Source of the DNA: Pseudomonas sp. MAG733B
GTDB lineage: Bacteria; Pseudomonadota; Gammaproteobacteria; Pseudomonadales; Pseudomonadaceae
Direction: 5' to 3'
DNA length: 64,000 nucleotides
Assembly: GCF_036884845.1 (NCBI RefSeq)
Contig: NZ_CP145732.1
Coordinates: 558,001 to 622,000 of the forward strand
The translations under genes and the position numbers were made by a program. Below, piece after piece: positions 18,437 to 27,556 of this stretch (the first letter of the stretch is position 1; the number at the start of each line of letters is the position of its first letter). The notes beneath the pieces were generated by a model, which saw only the letters and a program-made list of their open reading frames with translations, searched no databases and had not been told where the DNA came from.

Positions 18437-20575
18437 TCAGGCCGGAACAGCCTTGGCCTTCGCCTCCCTGTCCCAAACCCGATGCTGCCCGATCGCCGCA
18501 AAAAACGCCTTGAACAGCTTGGCATCCGTCCCGACGATCAACCCCGCATCAGCCTCCAGCTTCAACACATCCAGCAACTGCTTCGCCTCGCCATGCAGCG
18601 CTATCGCCTTCAAGTGTTTGTAGGCCTCCAGCAAATAATGCAGCGCCACGCCGTCAGTGCTCAGTGCCTTGATTGAGGCCGCGCCACCGGGCACGAACAC
18701 CGCATCGAATGCCACTGAAGGCAAGCCTTCCATGGACGCATCCACGGGCAACATCTTGCCGTCGGCGGTTTTCACCGGCGCCGAGGTCGGCCCCAGCAGT
18801 TTGGCGTGGGCACCTTCGGCTTCCAGCGCTTTCTTCATCGCATCAATCGCTGCGCCATCCACGCCATTGGCTGCCAGGATCGCCACTTTGCGGGTCTTGA
18901 TATCCGCGGGCAGCAAATTGGCCTGGCTCAAGGCCGGCGAGCGCTCCAGGGAGATTTTCGGCACTTCGACCGTCCCGGCCGTCGGCGCTGGCAACCCGAG
19001 GTTTTGCGCCACCCGCTTGGCCAGTTCCAGATCGATATTGGCGAGGATTTCATTGACCTGCCTTGCACGGATGAACTCACGTTCGACCTTGCCCAACTCG
19101 AAGCTGTAGGCGGAAATGATGTGTTCCTGCTCGTGCTTGCTCATGCTGTGGAAAAACAGCTGTGCCTGGGAAAAATGGTCGCTGAACGACTCGCTGCGTT
19201 GGCGGATCTTGTTGGCGTCGATGCGTTCCGCATAACTCTCGAAGCCGCCATCCTGTGCAGCGGGCGGGGTTTCTTTCGGCCAGCCGCCATCGATCGAATT
19301 CGGCTCGTAGGACGCGCGGCCCTTGTCGATGACGGTGCGATGCAACGCATCCCGCTGACCGCTATGGAACGGAGCAATGGGCCGGTTGATCGGGATCTCG
19401 TGAAAATTCGGTCCGCCGAGTCGGCTGATTTGCGTGTCGGTGTAGGAAAACAGCCGACCTTGCAGCAACGGGTCGTTAGAGAAATCGATGCCCGGCACCA
19501 CATGCCCGGGGCAGAACGCGACCTGTTCGGTTTCGGCAAAGAAGTTGTCCGGGTTGCGATTGAGCACCATTTTGCCCAGCGGCGTAATCGGTACGAGTTC
19601 CTCAGGAATGAGTTTGGTGGGGTCGAGGATGTCGAAATCGAAAGCGTGTTCGTTTTCCTCCTCGATAACCTGCACGCCCAGTTCCCATTCGGGGTAGTCC
19701 CCCATCTCAATGGCTTCCCACAGATCGCGACGGTGGTAGTCGGTATCTTTACCCGCGAGCTTTTGCGCTTCGTCCCACACCAATGAACAAACCCCGGCAG
19801 TGGGACGCCAGTGGAATTTCACGAAGCGCGATTTGCCCTCGGCATTGATCATGCGAAAGCTGTGCACGCCGAAGCCTTGCATGCTGCGCAGGCTTTTGGG
19901 GATGGCCCGGTCGGACATCGCCCAGATGACCATGTGCGCCGATTCCGGTTGCAGTGAAACAAAGTCCCAAAAGGTGTCGTGGGCTGAACCACCGGTAGGC
20001 ATCTCGTTGTGCGGCTCGGGTTTGACAGCGTGTACGAAGTCCGGAAACTTGATGGCGTCCTGAATGAAAAACACCGGCATGTTGTTGCCCACCAGGTCGT
20101 AGTTGCCTTCTTCGGTGAAGAACTTCACCGCGAAACCTCTGACGTCTCGCACGGTATCGCCTGACCCGCGAGGGCCTTGCACCGTGGAAAAACGTACGAA
20201 CACCGGTGTCTTCAGGTTTGGGTCTTGGAGGAAACCTGCCTTGGTCAGCACGCTGTGGTTCTCATAGCTCTGGAAGTAACCATGGGCACCAACGCCACGC
20301 GCGTGGACGATGCGCTCGGGAATGCGCTCATGGTCAAAGTGCGTGATCTTTTCACGCATGATGAAGTCTTCGAGCAGCGACGGCCCGCGAGCCCCGGCCT
20401 TCAAGGTGTTTTGATTGTCGGCCACCTTCACGCCTTGATTGGTGCGCAAGGCCTGGCCGGTGGCGTCGGAGCGGAATTTTTCCAGGCTATCGAGTTTGGC
20501 GTTGGTGTTGTTGCGGTCCAGGGTGTCGGTCCCGGCCAGTGCGCTCTTGGTGACGGCAGGCTTCTTGGTGCTCAT
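18437..20575 (-). CDS. katE: Large-subunit monofunctional catalase HPII
   Basis: 712-residue heme catalase converting hydrogen peroxide to water and oxygen. The core has the distal His in [10 protein letters not shown] (about 109), Asn in [15 protein letters not shown] (about 180) and the proximal heme Tyr in [13 protein letters not shown] (about 390). The C-terminal 150 residues form the DJ-1/class I amidotransferase-like domain found only in large-subunit catalases. The start ATG at 20573-20575 has an AGGAGAG ribosome site seven bases upstream; the open frame extends seven codons further without support. Divergent from metN. Confidence 0.94.
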   Translation of the reverse strand: MSTKKPAVTKSALAGTDTLDRNNTNAKLDSLEKFRSDATGQALRTNQGVKVADNQNTLKAGARGPSLLEDFIMREKITHFDHERIPERIVHARGVGAHGYFQSYENHSVLTKAGFLQDPNLKTPVFVRFSTVQGPRGSGDTVRDVRGFAVKFFTEEGNYDLVGNNMPVFFIQDAIKFPDFVHAVKPEPHNEMPTGGSAHDTFWDFVSLQPESAHMVIWAMSDRAIPKSLRSMQGFGVHSFRMINAEGKSRFVKFHWRPTAGVCSLVWDEAQKLAGKDTDYHRRDLWEAIEMGDYPEWELGVQVIEEENEHAFDFDILDPTKLIPEELVPITPLGKMVLNRNPDNFFAETEQVAFCPGHVVPGIDFSNDPLLQGRLFSYTDTQISRLGGPNFHEIPINRPIAPFHSGQRDALHRTVIDKGRASYEPNSIDGGWPKETPPAAQDGGFESYAERIDANKIRQRSESFSDHFSQAQLFFHSMSKHEQEHIISAYSFELGKVEREFIRARQVNEILANIDLELAKRVAQNLGLPAPTAGTVEVPKISLERSPALSQANLLPADIKTRKVAILAANGVDGAAIDAMKKALEAEGAHAKLLGPTSAPVKTADGKMLPVDASMEGLPSVAFDAVFVPGGAASIKALSTDGVALHYLLEAYKHLKAIALHGEAKQLLDVLKLEADAGLIVGTDAKLFKAFFAAIGQHRVWDREAKAKAVPA

Positions 20576-20784
20576 CAGGCATCTCTCCTCAGGCATTTTT
20601 CGGGGTGCCTAATTAGTGACTGGTGGCGTTTTTAGCCGTTCCTTTTATCTGACCTTTGATCGCGTTATTGCCAAATGACTGGTCGAATGCGAAATAAATG
20701 CTAAGAACTGCTATACGGACAGGCTAAAATGCGCGCCCGGCTAACCGCTGATCCTTTTCTAACGCGCCCCACAAGGTTCGCTAC

Positions 20785-21792
20785 GTGATCGAGTTTCAAA
20801 ACGTCCATAAAACCTACCGCGTCGCCGGTAGGGATATCCCCGCCCTGCACCCGACCAATCTTAAGATTGAGAACGGTCAGGTCTTTGGCCTGATCGGCCA
20901 TTCCGGTGCGGGAAAAAGTACCCTGCTGCGTCTGATCAATCGCCTGGAGAACTCCAGCGGCGGCAAGATCATCGTCGACGGCGAAGAAGTCACCGCGCTC
21001 GACGCCAACGGTTTGCGCCGTTTCCGTCAGCAGGTCGGGATGATTTTCCAGCACTTCAACTTGCTGGCGTCCAAAACCGTGGCCGACAACGTCGCCATGC
21101 CGCTGACGCTGGCCGGTGAGCTGTCGCGCAGTGAAATCGATCAGCGCGTGGCCGAATTGCTGGCGCGGGTTGGCTTGTCCGATCACGCCAGGAAATACCC
21201 GGCGCAATTGTCCGGTGGCCAGAAGCAGCGTGTCGGAATTGCCCGCGCCCTGGCCACCAAGCCAAAAATCCTGCTGTGCGACGAAGCCACTAGCGCACTG
21301 GACCCGCAGACCACCGCGTCGGTCCTGCAATTGTTGGCCGAGATCAATCGCGAACTGAAACTGACCATCGTGCTGATCACCCATGAAATGGACGTGATCC
21401 GCCGGGTCTGCGATCAAGTCGGCGTGATGGACGCGGGCGTGATCGTCGAGCAAGGTCCGGTAGCAGATGTGTTCCTGCATCCGAAGCACGTAACCACCAA
21501 GCGCTTCGTGCAAGAAGACGAGCAGATAGACGAAAGCGAGCAACGCGACGACTTCGCTCACGTGCCGGGTCGCATCGTGCGTTTGACCTTCCAGGGCGAA
21601 GCGACCTACGCGCCGCTGCTGGGTACCGTCGCTCGCGAAACGGGTGTGGACTACAGCATCCTCGCCGGTCGTATCGATCGCATCAAAGACATTCCCTACG
21701 GGCAACTGACCCTGGCCGTGACCGGTGGTGACATGGAAGCGGCCTTCGCCCGCTTCACCGCAGCCGACGTCCACATGGAGGTGCTGCGTTAA
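20785..21792 (+). CDS. metN: Methionine ABC transporter ATPase MetN
   Basis: 335-residue ABC ATPase for D/L-methionine uptake, starting at GTG. Walker [10 protein letters not shown] (about 38), signature [15 protein letters not shown] (about 142), Walker [14 protein letters not shown] (about 163), and the C-terminal NIL domain (about 260-335) that in this family senses intracellular methionine and inhibits transport. The stop overlaps the metI start by one base (TAATG). The second met importer of Pseudomonas lies at the equivalent place in PAO1 (PA5503-5505 from memory). Confidence 0.93.
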   Translation: MIEFQNVHKTYRVAGRDIPALHPTNLKIENGQVFGLIGHSGAGKSTLLRLINRLENSSGGKIIVDGEEVTALDANGLRRFRQQVGMIFQHFNLLASKTVADNVAMPLTLAGELSRSEIDQRVAELLARVGLSDHARKYPAQLSGGQKQRVGIARALATKPKILLCDEATSALDPQTTASVLQLLAEINRELKLTIVLITHEMDVIRRVCDQVGVMDAGVIVEQGPVADVFLHPKHVTTKRFVQEDEQIDESEQRDDFAHVPGRIVRLTFQGEATYAPLLGTVARETGVDYSILAGRIDRIKDIPYGQLTLAVTGGDMEAAFARFTAADVHMEVLR

Positions 21793-22466
21793 TGGAAGCC
21801 CTGACAAGTTTTTTCGCCAATATCGACTGGTTCGAAATCTGGCTGGCCACGGGCGACACCCTGCTGATGCTCGGCGGTTCGCTGTTGTTCACCGTATTGC
21901 TGGGCCTACCGCTGGGCGTGTTGCTGTTCCTCTGCAGCCCGCGCCAATTGCTGGAAGCCAAAGGCGTCTACGCGATGTTGTCACTGGTGGTGAACATCCT
22001 GCGTTCGTTGCCGTTCATTATTCTGTTGATCGTGATGATTCCGTTCACGGTGTTGATCACCGGCACGTCGCTGGGCGTTGCTGGCGCGATCCCGCCGCTG
22101 GTGGTGGGTGCCACGCCGTTCTTCGCTCGACTGGTGGAAACCGCCCTGCGTGAAGTCGATCGGGGAATCATCGAAGCGACCCAGGCCATGGGCGCGACCA
22201 CGCGGCAGATCATCACCAATGCCTTGTTGCCCGAAGCCCGTCCGGGCATCTACGCAGCGATTACGGTGACAGCCATTACGCTGGTGTCCTACACGGCGAT
22301 GGCCGGTGTGGTCGGCGCGGGTGGCTTGGGTGACCTGGCCATCCGCTTCGGCTACCAACGCTTCCAGACCGACGTGATGGTGGTCACGGTGGTGTTGCTG
22401 CTGATACTGGTTCAAATACTGCAAACCGTCGGCGACAAACTGGTCGTCCACTTTTCCCGTAAGTAA
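21792..22466 (+). CDS. metI: Methionine ABC transporter permease MetI
   Basis: 224-residue inner-membrane permease with about five hydrophobic segments. The EAA-type cytoplasmic loop that contacts MetN is visible as EATQAMGATTRQIITNALLPEARPG in two overlapping parts near residue 130. Translationally coupled to metN through a one-base overlap. It forms the MetN2I2 channel with MetQ. Confidence 0.92.
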   Translation: MEALTSFFANIDWFEIWLATGDTLLMLGGSLLFTVLLGLPLGVLLFLCSPRQLLEAKGVYAMLSLVVNILRSLPFIILLIVMIPFTVLITGTSLGVAGAIPPLVVGATPFFARLVETALREVDRGIIEATQAMGATTRQIITNALLPEARPGIYAAITVTAITLVSYTAMAGVVGAGGLGDLAIRFGYQRFQTDVMVVTVVLLLILVQILQTVGDKLVVHFSRK

Positions 22467-22538
22467 GACCTGAGCCGGCCATTCGCTGGCAGGCGCCAAA
22501 CGGGCGCCGCAAGCGGGTACCCACATGGAGTTAGCTGA

Positions 22539-23312
22539 ATGAAGAAACTACTCGTCGCGTTCGCTGCCGTTGCAGCCTTTTCCGCCCACGCTGCCGACAC
22601 CCTGACTGTCGCGGCGACCCCGGTTCCGCACGCGGAAATCCTCGAATTCGTTAAGCCGGCGCTGGCCAAAGAAGGCGTCGACCTGAAGGTCAAAGTCTTC
22701 ACCGACTATATCCAGCCGAACGTGCAAGTCGCGGAAAAACGCCTGGACGCCAACTTCTTCCAGCACCAGCCGTACCTCGATGAGTTCAACAAGGCCAAAG
22801 GCACCAACCTGGTTTCCGTGGCTGGCGTGCATCTGGAACCGCTGGGCGCTTACTCCAGCAAATACAAAACCCTGGATGAGCTGCCAAGCACCGCCACCGT
22901 GGTTATCCCGAACGACGCCACCAACGGCGGCCGTGCGCTGTTGCTGCTGGCCAAGGCTGGCGTGATCAAGTTGGCGGATGCCAACAACATCCTGTCGACC
23001 GTCAAGGACATCACCGAGAACCCGAAAAACCTGAAGTTCCGTGAGCTGGAAGCCGCGACCATCCCGCGCGTGCTGACCCAGGTCGACCTGGCGCTGATCA
23101 ACACCAACTACGCGCTGGAAGCCAAGCTCGATCCGGCCAAGGATGCTCTGGTCATCGAAGGCAGCGATTCGCCTTACGTGAACATTCTGGTGGCGCGTCC
23201 TGATGACAAGGACAGCGAAGCGATGAAGAAACTGGTTGCCGCGCTGCACAGCCTGGAAGTGAAAGCCTTCATTCTCGAGAAGTACAAAGGCGCGGTCGTG
23301 CCGGCGTTCTGA
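22539..23312 (+). CDS. metQ: Methionine-binding protein MetQ
   Basis: 257-residue NlpA-family substrate-binding protein. The signal peptide ends at AHA (about residue 18) and there is no Cys at the cleavage site, so unlike E. coli MetQ this copy looks like a soluble periplasmic protein. Family features include VAATPVPHAEILEFV, ANFFQHQPYLDEFN and VVIPNDATNGGRALLLL. It is 72 bases downstream of metI and ends the operon with a strong terminator. Confidence 0.93.
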   Translation: MKKLLVAFAAVAAFSAHAADTLTVAATPVPHAEILEFVKPALAKEGVDLKVKVFTDYIQPNVQVAEKRLDANFFQHQPYLDEFNKAKGTNLVSVAGVHLEPLGAYSSKYKTLDELPSTATVVIPNDATNGGRALLLLAKAGVIKLADANNILSTVKDITENPKNLKFRELEAATIPRVLTQVDLALINTNYALEAKLDPAKDALVIEGSDSPYVNILVARPDDKDSEAMKKLVAALHSLEVKAFILEKYKGAVVPAF

Positions 23313-23326
23313 TTGCGGATGAAACG

Positions 23327-23359
23327 AAAAAGGGGCGCATTCAATGCGCCCCTTTTTTT
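23327..23359 (+). terminator. Rho-independent terminator of metQ
   Basis: GGGGCGCAT / ATGCGCCCC, loop TCA, flanked by A-run and seven T. Located 20 bases after the metQ stop. The A-flank makes it potentially bidirectional. It ends five bases before the A8 target-site copy of the insertion sequence. Confidence 0.92.
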
Positions 23360-23363
23360 GCCC

Positions 23364-23371
23364 AAAAAAAA
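23364..23371. repeat. Left target-site duplication (A8) of the insertion sequence
   Basis: Eight A residues directly outside the left inverted repeat, matched by eight A at 24680-24687 directly outside the right repeat. Eight bases is the usual duplication size for ISL3-family elements. Because it is a homopolymer the match is less conclusive than a mixed-sequence repeat. Confidence 0.75.
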
Positions 23372-23377
23372 GGTTCT

Positions 23378-24583
23378 TCACGGATTACCGGGAAAGACGC
23401 TCTTGATCTTCATGAAAAAGAATTCGCTATCCCGGTAACCGTACGCCATCCGCTTGATGACCTTTATTCGATTGTTTATTCCTTCCAGTTGGCCCGTATG
23501 CATCGGCCAGCGAACCCGGCTCACGATGCCCCGCCAGTAAATCTTTAGCCGTTTAGCGAACTGGATCAAAGCAGGTATTTCGCTTTCATGTGCGTGGCGC
23601 AGCCATTGTTTCCAGGCTGATCTCCAGTCCCAGGCGGTGCTCGGCGTCCAGAGCGTTTTGAGTTCAGCCTTCATCAAATAGACCGTCATCAGCGATTGGT
23701 TGGCCGCCAACAGTTCCTGTAAATGGACCTGTTGCTCCGGCGTTTTCAGGTTCTGCGGATTGCGCAGCAACAGCCATCGCGATTGCTTGATGATCTTGCG
23801 AGCCGGCCTGTCATGACGCAGCCGATTGGCTTCATCGACGCGAACCCGATCGATCACTTCTCGGCCATACTTGGCCACGACATGGAAGAGGTCATAGACC
23901 ACTCGCGCTTTTGGACAGTGCTGGCGAACCTCCAGGTCAAAAGCGGTGTTCATGTCCATCGCGACCGCTTCGATTCGGGCGCAACCCTCGGCCCCCAGCT
24001 CTTCGAAGAATGGCCTGACCGCCGCACGGCTGCGGCCTTCACCAATCCACAGCACGCGTCGGGTATCGGCGTCCAGCACCACGCTGGCGTAACGATGTCC
24101 TTTGAACAACGCAAACTCATCCATCACCAAACGTCGCGGTTGCGCCTTAGGCAGAGCGTTCAACATCGTTTGCAAGGCTCGACGCTCCAGCAACCTAACA
24201 GTGTCCCAATGTAGGCCGAACATCTGAGCCACGTGCAGGGTTGGAAGGCGTTCGCAGGCCTGAATGACCGCCTCGGCCAAGCGGCGCGTCATGCGAGCAT
24301 AGCGATCCAGCCAACTGACGGCCTCCATGCGTTTGCCACAGTCACGACAGCCAACCCGCCTGAGCAAAACGTTGAGGCGCACGGCCCGGCCAAGGATGGG
24401 TAAATCACGAACGACGCGCTCGCAATACTCATGCGTAGTTGAACAGGGTTTTAGGCAGCCGCCGCAGGAAGGGAATCGGGTGGCATGGGGGATCAGATCG
24501 ATTTGTAGTGCGTCGCCATCAGGCTTGATCGTGACGACAGAAAAGCCCTCCCAAAAAGGAAGGAAAGTATTAATATCGCGCAT
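23378..24583 (-). CDS. ISL3-family transposase
   Basis: 401-residue DDE transposase. N-terminal zinc-finger region with cysteine pairs CGGCLKPC (about 40) and CRDCGK (about 79), helix-turn-helix segment around 110-140, then the DDE domain with Asp in VMDEFALFKGH (about 160), Asp in VAMDMNTAF (about 211) and Glu in GQLEGINNRIK (about 375). No frameshift or stop interrupts it. No Shine-Dalgarno is seen before the ATG; the start is abutted by a hairpin arm (24584-24598). Confidence 0.93.
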   Translation of the reverse strand: MRDINTFLPFWEGFSVVTIKPDGDALQIDLIPHATRFPSCGGCLKPCSTTHEYCERVVRDLPILGRAVRLNVLLRRVGCRDCGKRMEAVSWLDRYARMTRRLAEAVIQACERLPTLHVAQMFGLHWDTVRLLERRALQTMLNALPKAQPRRLVMDEFALFKGHRYASVVLDADTRRVLWIGEGRSRAAVRPFFEELGAEGCARIEAVAMDMNTAFDLEVRQHCPKARVVYDLFHVVAKYGREVIDRVRVDEANRLRHDRPARKIIKQSRWLLLRNPQNLKTPEQQVHLQELLAANQSLMTVYLMKAELKTLWTPSTAWDWRSAWKQWLRHAHESEIPALIQFAKRLKIYWRGIVSRVRWPMHTGQLEGINNRIKVIKRMAYGYRDSEFFFMKIKSVFPGNP

Positions 24584-24646
24584 AAGAACGCCGGTTTGTT
24601 AGATGTGTTTGCTCGCACGAACATCATCAACCAAATCGGCGTTCTT
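24584..24646 (-). promoter_or_regulatory. Inverted repeat abutting the transposase start codon
   Basis: On the minus strand AAGAACGCCGATTTG (24632-24646) can pair with CAAACCGGCGTTCTT (24584-24598), 14 of 15 pairs, and the second arm ends at the base just before the ATG. In a transcript entering from outside the element this hairpin would hide the initiation region. This resembles the protection against impinging transcription known for other IS families; here it is inferred. Confidence 0.6.
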
Positions 24647-24679
24647 GTTTCTGTGTTTCCCGGGATTCCGTGAAGAACC

Positions 24680-24713
24680 AAAAAAAAGGGCCTGGAGAGT
24701 GATCTCCAAGCCC
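24680..24713 (-). terminator. Rho-independent terminator of aspA, sharing its U-tract with the IS target duplication
   Basis: Minus-strand stem GGGCTTGGAGA / TCTCCAGGCCC, loop TCAC, followed by eight T. The T8 is the right-hand A8 target-site copy (24680-24687), so the insertion sequence begins at the first base after the U-tract. Located about 60 bases after the aspA stop. Confidence 0.88.
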
Positions 24714-24776
24714 TCAAAAGGTGAGAGGTGTCTAGTCCCTCGACCTGGTGAGCGGTGCTACAAGTGATGCGTCGGT

Positions 24777-26201
24777 TCAGGCTTTCAGCGGAACCAGACG
24801 CGGAGCAATCATGTTTTCCGGGCGCAGGATGTCGGCGAGCATGGCGTCGTCGAGCAAGCCTTCTTCGCGCACCAGTTCCAGCACGCCGCGGCCGCTTTCG
24901 AGCGCGATGCGGGCGATGCGGGTGGCGTTTTCGTAGCCGATGTACGGGTTCAGCGCGGTAACCAGGCCGATCGAGTGTTCGACCAGTTCACGGCAACGTT
25001 CTTCGTTGGCGGTGATACCGGTGATGCAGTGCTCGCGCAGCATGTCCATGGCGCGTTGCAGCAGACGGATCGAGTCGAAGATCTTGAAAGCGATCAGCGG
25101 CTCCATCACGTTCAGTTGCAGTTGGCCGCCTTCGGCCGCGATGGTCAGGGCCAGGTCGTTGCCGATGATCTGGAACGCCACCTGGTTTACGGCTTCCGGG
25201 ATAACCGGGTTGACCTTGCCAGGCATGATCGAGCTGCCTGGCTGACGTGCCGGCAGATTGATTTCGTTGATGCCGGTGCGTGGGCCGCTGGACAGCAGAC
25301 GCAGGTCGTTGCAGATCTTCGACAGCTTGACCGCGGTGCGCTTGAGCATGCCGGAGAACAGCACGAAGGCGCCCATGTCGGACGTGGCTTCGATCAAGTC
25401 GGCTGCCGGTACCAGCGGGTGACCGCTGATGGTCGCCAGGCGCTGAACGGCCAGGTGCTGGTAACGCGGGTCGGCGTTGATGCCGGTACCGATCGCGGTG
25501 CCGCCCAGGTTCACTTCAGTCAGCAGCTCAGGAGCCAGAGTCTTCAGGCGCGCCAGGTCTTCGCCCAGGGTAGTGGCGAAAGCACGGAATTCCTGGCCGA
25601 GGGTCATCGGCACGGCGTCTTGCAGTTGGGTACGGCCCATCTTCAGGACGTGGCTGAATTCTTCACCTTTGGCAGCGAACGACTGGATCAGGCTGTCGAG
25701 GCTGGCCAGCAGCGCGTCGTGACCCAGCAGCAGACCCAGGCGGATCGCCGTCGGGTAAGCGTCGTTGGTCGACTGCGCCATGTTCACGTCGTTGTTCGGG
25801 TGCAGGTACTGGTATTCGCCTTTCTGGTGACCCATCGCTTCAAGAGCAATGTTGGCGATCACTTCGTTGGCGTTCATGTTGGTGGATGTACCAGCGCCAC
25901 CTTGAATCATGTCCACCACGAACTCTTCGTGGAAGTCGCCGCGGATCAGTCGTGCACAGGCTTCGCTGATGGCAGCGTGCTTGGCTTCGCTCAGGTGACC
26001 CAGCTCGCGGTTGGCGTCAGCGGCGGCTTGTTTAACCATCGCCAGGCCGACTACCAGTTTCGGGTAATGCGAAATCGGAACGCCGGAGAGACGGAAGTTG
26101 TTCACCGCTCGCAGGGTCTGGATGCCGTAATACGCTTGAGCCGGTACTTCGAGTACGCCAAGCAGGTCTTTTTCTGTGCGGAATGATGCAGCGGAGGACA
26201 T
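24777..26201 (-). CDS. aspA: Aspartate ammonia-lyase
   Basis: 474-residue enzyme of the fumarase/aspartase superfamily, cleaving L-aspartate to fumarate and ammonia. The superfamily signature GSSIMPGKVNP (about 318) with its catalytic Ser loop is intact; other conserved elements are GGAGTSTNMNANEV (about 99) and NDVNMAQSTNDAYPT (about 137). The open frame extends 16 codons upstream; MSSAASFRTEKDLLG is preferred because it matches the family start. Aspartase rather than fumarase is favoured by overall similarity and the divergent LysR gene. It is divergent from that regulator across a palindromic operator. Confidence 0.9.
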   Translation of the reverse strand: MSSAASFRTEKDLLGVLEVPAQAYYGIQTLRAVNNFRLSGVPISHYPKLVVGLAMVKQAAADANRELGHLSEAKHAAISEACARLIRGDFHEEFVVDMIQGGAGTSTNMNANEVIANIALEAMGHQKGEYQYLHPNNDVNMAQSTNDAYPTAIRLGLLLGHDALLASLDSLIQSFAAKGEEFSHVLKMGRTQLQDAVPMTLGQEFRAFATTLGEDLARLKTLAPELLTEVNLGGTAIGTGINADPRYQHLAVQRLATISGHPLVPAADLIEATSDMGAFVLFSGMLKRTAVKLSKICNDLRLLSSGPRTGINEINLPARQPGSSIMPGKVNPVIPEAVNQVAFQIIGNDLALTIAAEGGQLQLNVMEPLIAFKIFDSIRLLQRAMDMLREHCITGITANEERCRELVEHSIGLVTALNPYIGYENATRIARIALESGRGVLELVREEGLLDDAMLADILRPENMIAPRLVPLKA

Positions 26202-26297
26202 GATAGAAATCATCTCGATATGGACCCGGTCTGTGCCGGAACACTGCAAATGCTAGGCTCGTGGAGGATTTTGAGCCAATGCTGTTAAACACTGGCC

Positions 26298-26314
26298 TAT
26301 GCATATTCGGCATA
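26298..26314. promoter_or_regulatory. LysR-type operator between aspA and its divergent regulator
   Basis: Perfect palindrome TATGC-N7-GCATA, which contains the T-N11-A pattern recognised by LysR-type regulators. It is 97 bases upstream of the aspA ATG and 68 bases upstream of the regulator ATG, a position suited to both autorepression and aspA control. Confidence 0.65.
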
Positions 26315-26381
26315 ATGCCCGTGTGACGCCGAGTTGACGGCGAGCGTGTGACCTAAATTGGTGCGTGTCCGGGAGGACGTG

Positions 26382-27299
26382 ATGAATCTGGAAAGCAAAT
26401 GGCTGGAGGACTTTAGTGCCCTGGCCGCCACCCGCAGCTTCTCCCAGGCAGCGGAAAGACGCTTCGTAACGCAGCCGGCGTTCAGCCGGCGAATCCGCAG
26501 CCTCGAAGCGGCGTTGGGACTGACGCTGGTCAATCGCTCGCGCACGCCAGTCGAACTGACGGCGGCGGGGCAATTGTTTCTGGTGACCGCGCGCACCGTG
26601 GTCGAACAGCTCGGTGAAGTGCTGCGCCATCTGCATCATCTGGAGGGCGGGCAGGGCGAAGTGATGCAGGTCGCGGCTGCTCACTCGCTGGCGCTGGGTT
26701 TTTTCCCACGCTGGATCGCGCAGTTGCGCAACGAAGGCTTGAACATTGCCACGCGGCTGGTGGCGACCAACGTCGGCGACGCGGTGCATGCGCTTCGTGA
26801 AGGCGGCTGCGATTTGATGCTCGCGTTCTATGACCCGGATGCGGCGATGCAGATGGACCCGGAAATTTTCCCTTCGCTGCACTTGGGGCACACCGAAATG
26901 TTGCCGGTGTGTGCGGCGGACGCCGACGGCAAGCCGTTGTTCGATCTAGAGGGCGAGGCCAGCGTGCCGCTGCTGGCCTACAGCGCCGGCGCGTTTCTCG
27001 GGCGCTCGGTGAACGGCTTGCTGCGCCAGCGGGCGTTGCGGTTTACCACGGTGTACGAAACGGCCATGGCCGACAGCCTGAAAAGCATGGCGCTGGAAGG
27101 GTTGGGAATTGCCTGGGTGCCTCAGCTGAGCGTTCGTGCCGAACTGGCTCGCGGCGAGTTGGTAGTGTGCGGCGGGCCGCAATGGCATGTGCCGCTGGAG
27201 ATTCGTTTGTATCGCTGTGCCTTGGTGCGCAAAGCGAATGTGCGCCTGTTGTGGCGCAAGCTCGAAGGCGGCGCCGCCCAGGGCACAACCGGTTCTTGA
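26382..27299 (+). CDS. LysR-type transcriptional regulator divergent from aspA
   Basis: 305-residue LysR regulator: N-terminal winged helix-turn-helix (ALAATRSFSQAAERRFVTQPAFSRRIRSLE in segments around 10-40) followed by a periplasmic-binding-protein-like effector domain (about 90-300). The ATG follows a GGGAGGA ribosome site by 4-5 bases, so this start is preferred to an in-frame upstream one. Divergent placement next to aspA suggests it regulates aspartate breakdown, which is an inference from position. The effector is unknown; PAO1 has a regulator at the same place (PA5428 from memory). Confidence 0.88.
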   Translation: MNLESKWLEDFSALAATRSFSQAAERRFVTQPAFSRRIRSLEAALGLTLVNRSRTPVELTAAGQLFLVTARTVVEQLGEVLRHLHHLEGGQGEVMQVAAAHSLALGFFPRWIAQLRNEGLNIATRLVATNVGDAVHALREGGCDLMLAFYDPDAAMQMDPEIFPSLHLGHTEMLPVCAADADGKPLFDLEGEASVPLLAYSAGAFLGRSVNGLLRQRALRFTTVYETAMADSLKSMALEGLGIAWVPQLSVRAELARGELVVCGGPQWHVPLEIRLYRCALVRKANVRLLWRKLEGGAAQGTTGS

Positions 27300-27311
27300 A
27301 TTTGCGAAAAA

Positions 27312-27407
27312 CCTGTAGGAGCCGAGCTTGCTCGCGATAGCGGTCGGCCATTCAACATTGATGTCGACTGAATTGACGCCATCGCGAGCAAGCTCGGCTC
27401 CTACAGG
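27312..27407. repeat. REPIN 3 (GAGCCGAGCTTGCTCGCGATAG type)
   Basis: Left arm CCTGTAGGAGCCGAGCTTGC, right arm its complement ending CTCCTACAGG, with about 40 bases between the cores. It starts 12 bases past the LysR stop and precedes the purE regulatory region. Confidence 0.92.
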
Positions 27408-27556
27408 GGATTTTGTTGTTTCGACCAATCAGGATTGACCTCAAGTCCTGCGGCGTTTTGTGCTGAGCTCAGGCTGACCTTCAGGTCAATAAAACCGGGC
27501 CTTTGGCTCATTTGACAGATGGTCGTTTCGGGGGCTGTTTATCTGCTTCATTGAGG

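Larger units (their letters stand above)
23372..24679 (-). mobile_element. Complete ISL3-family insertion sequence, 1308 bp
   Basis: Bounded by imperfect terminal inverted repeats of 27 bases (24 matches) that begin GGTTCTTCACGGA at both ends. Flanked by 8-bp A8 direct repeats. It contains a single transposase gene filling nearly the whole element; the stop codon of that gene lies inside the left repeat. Length and organisation fit ISL3. Everything needed for transposition looks intact. I cannot name the specific IS. Confidence 0.93.

Noticed and set aside
20597..20784. Possible SAM riboswitch or S-box before metN.
   Set aside because: The gap is short, no SAM riboswitch architecture is visible and Pseudomonas methionine genes normally lack S-boxes.
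24975..26186. A 403-codon plus-strand open frame opposite aspA.
   Set aside because: Shadow of aspA; composition typical of reverse-frame translation, no family match.
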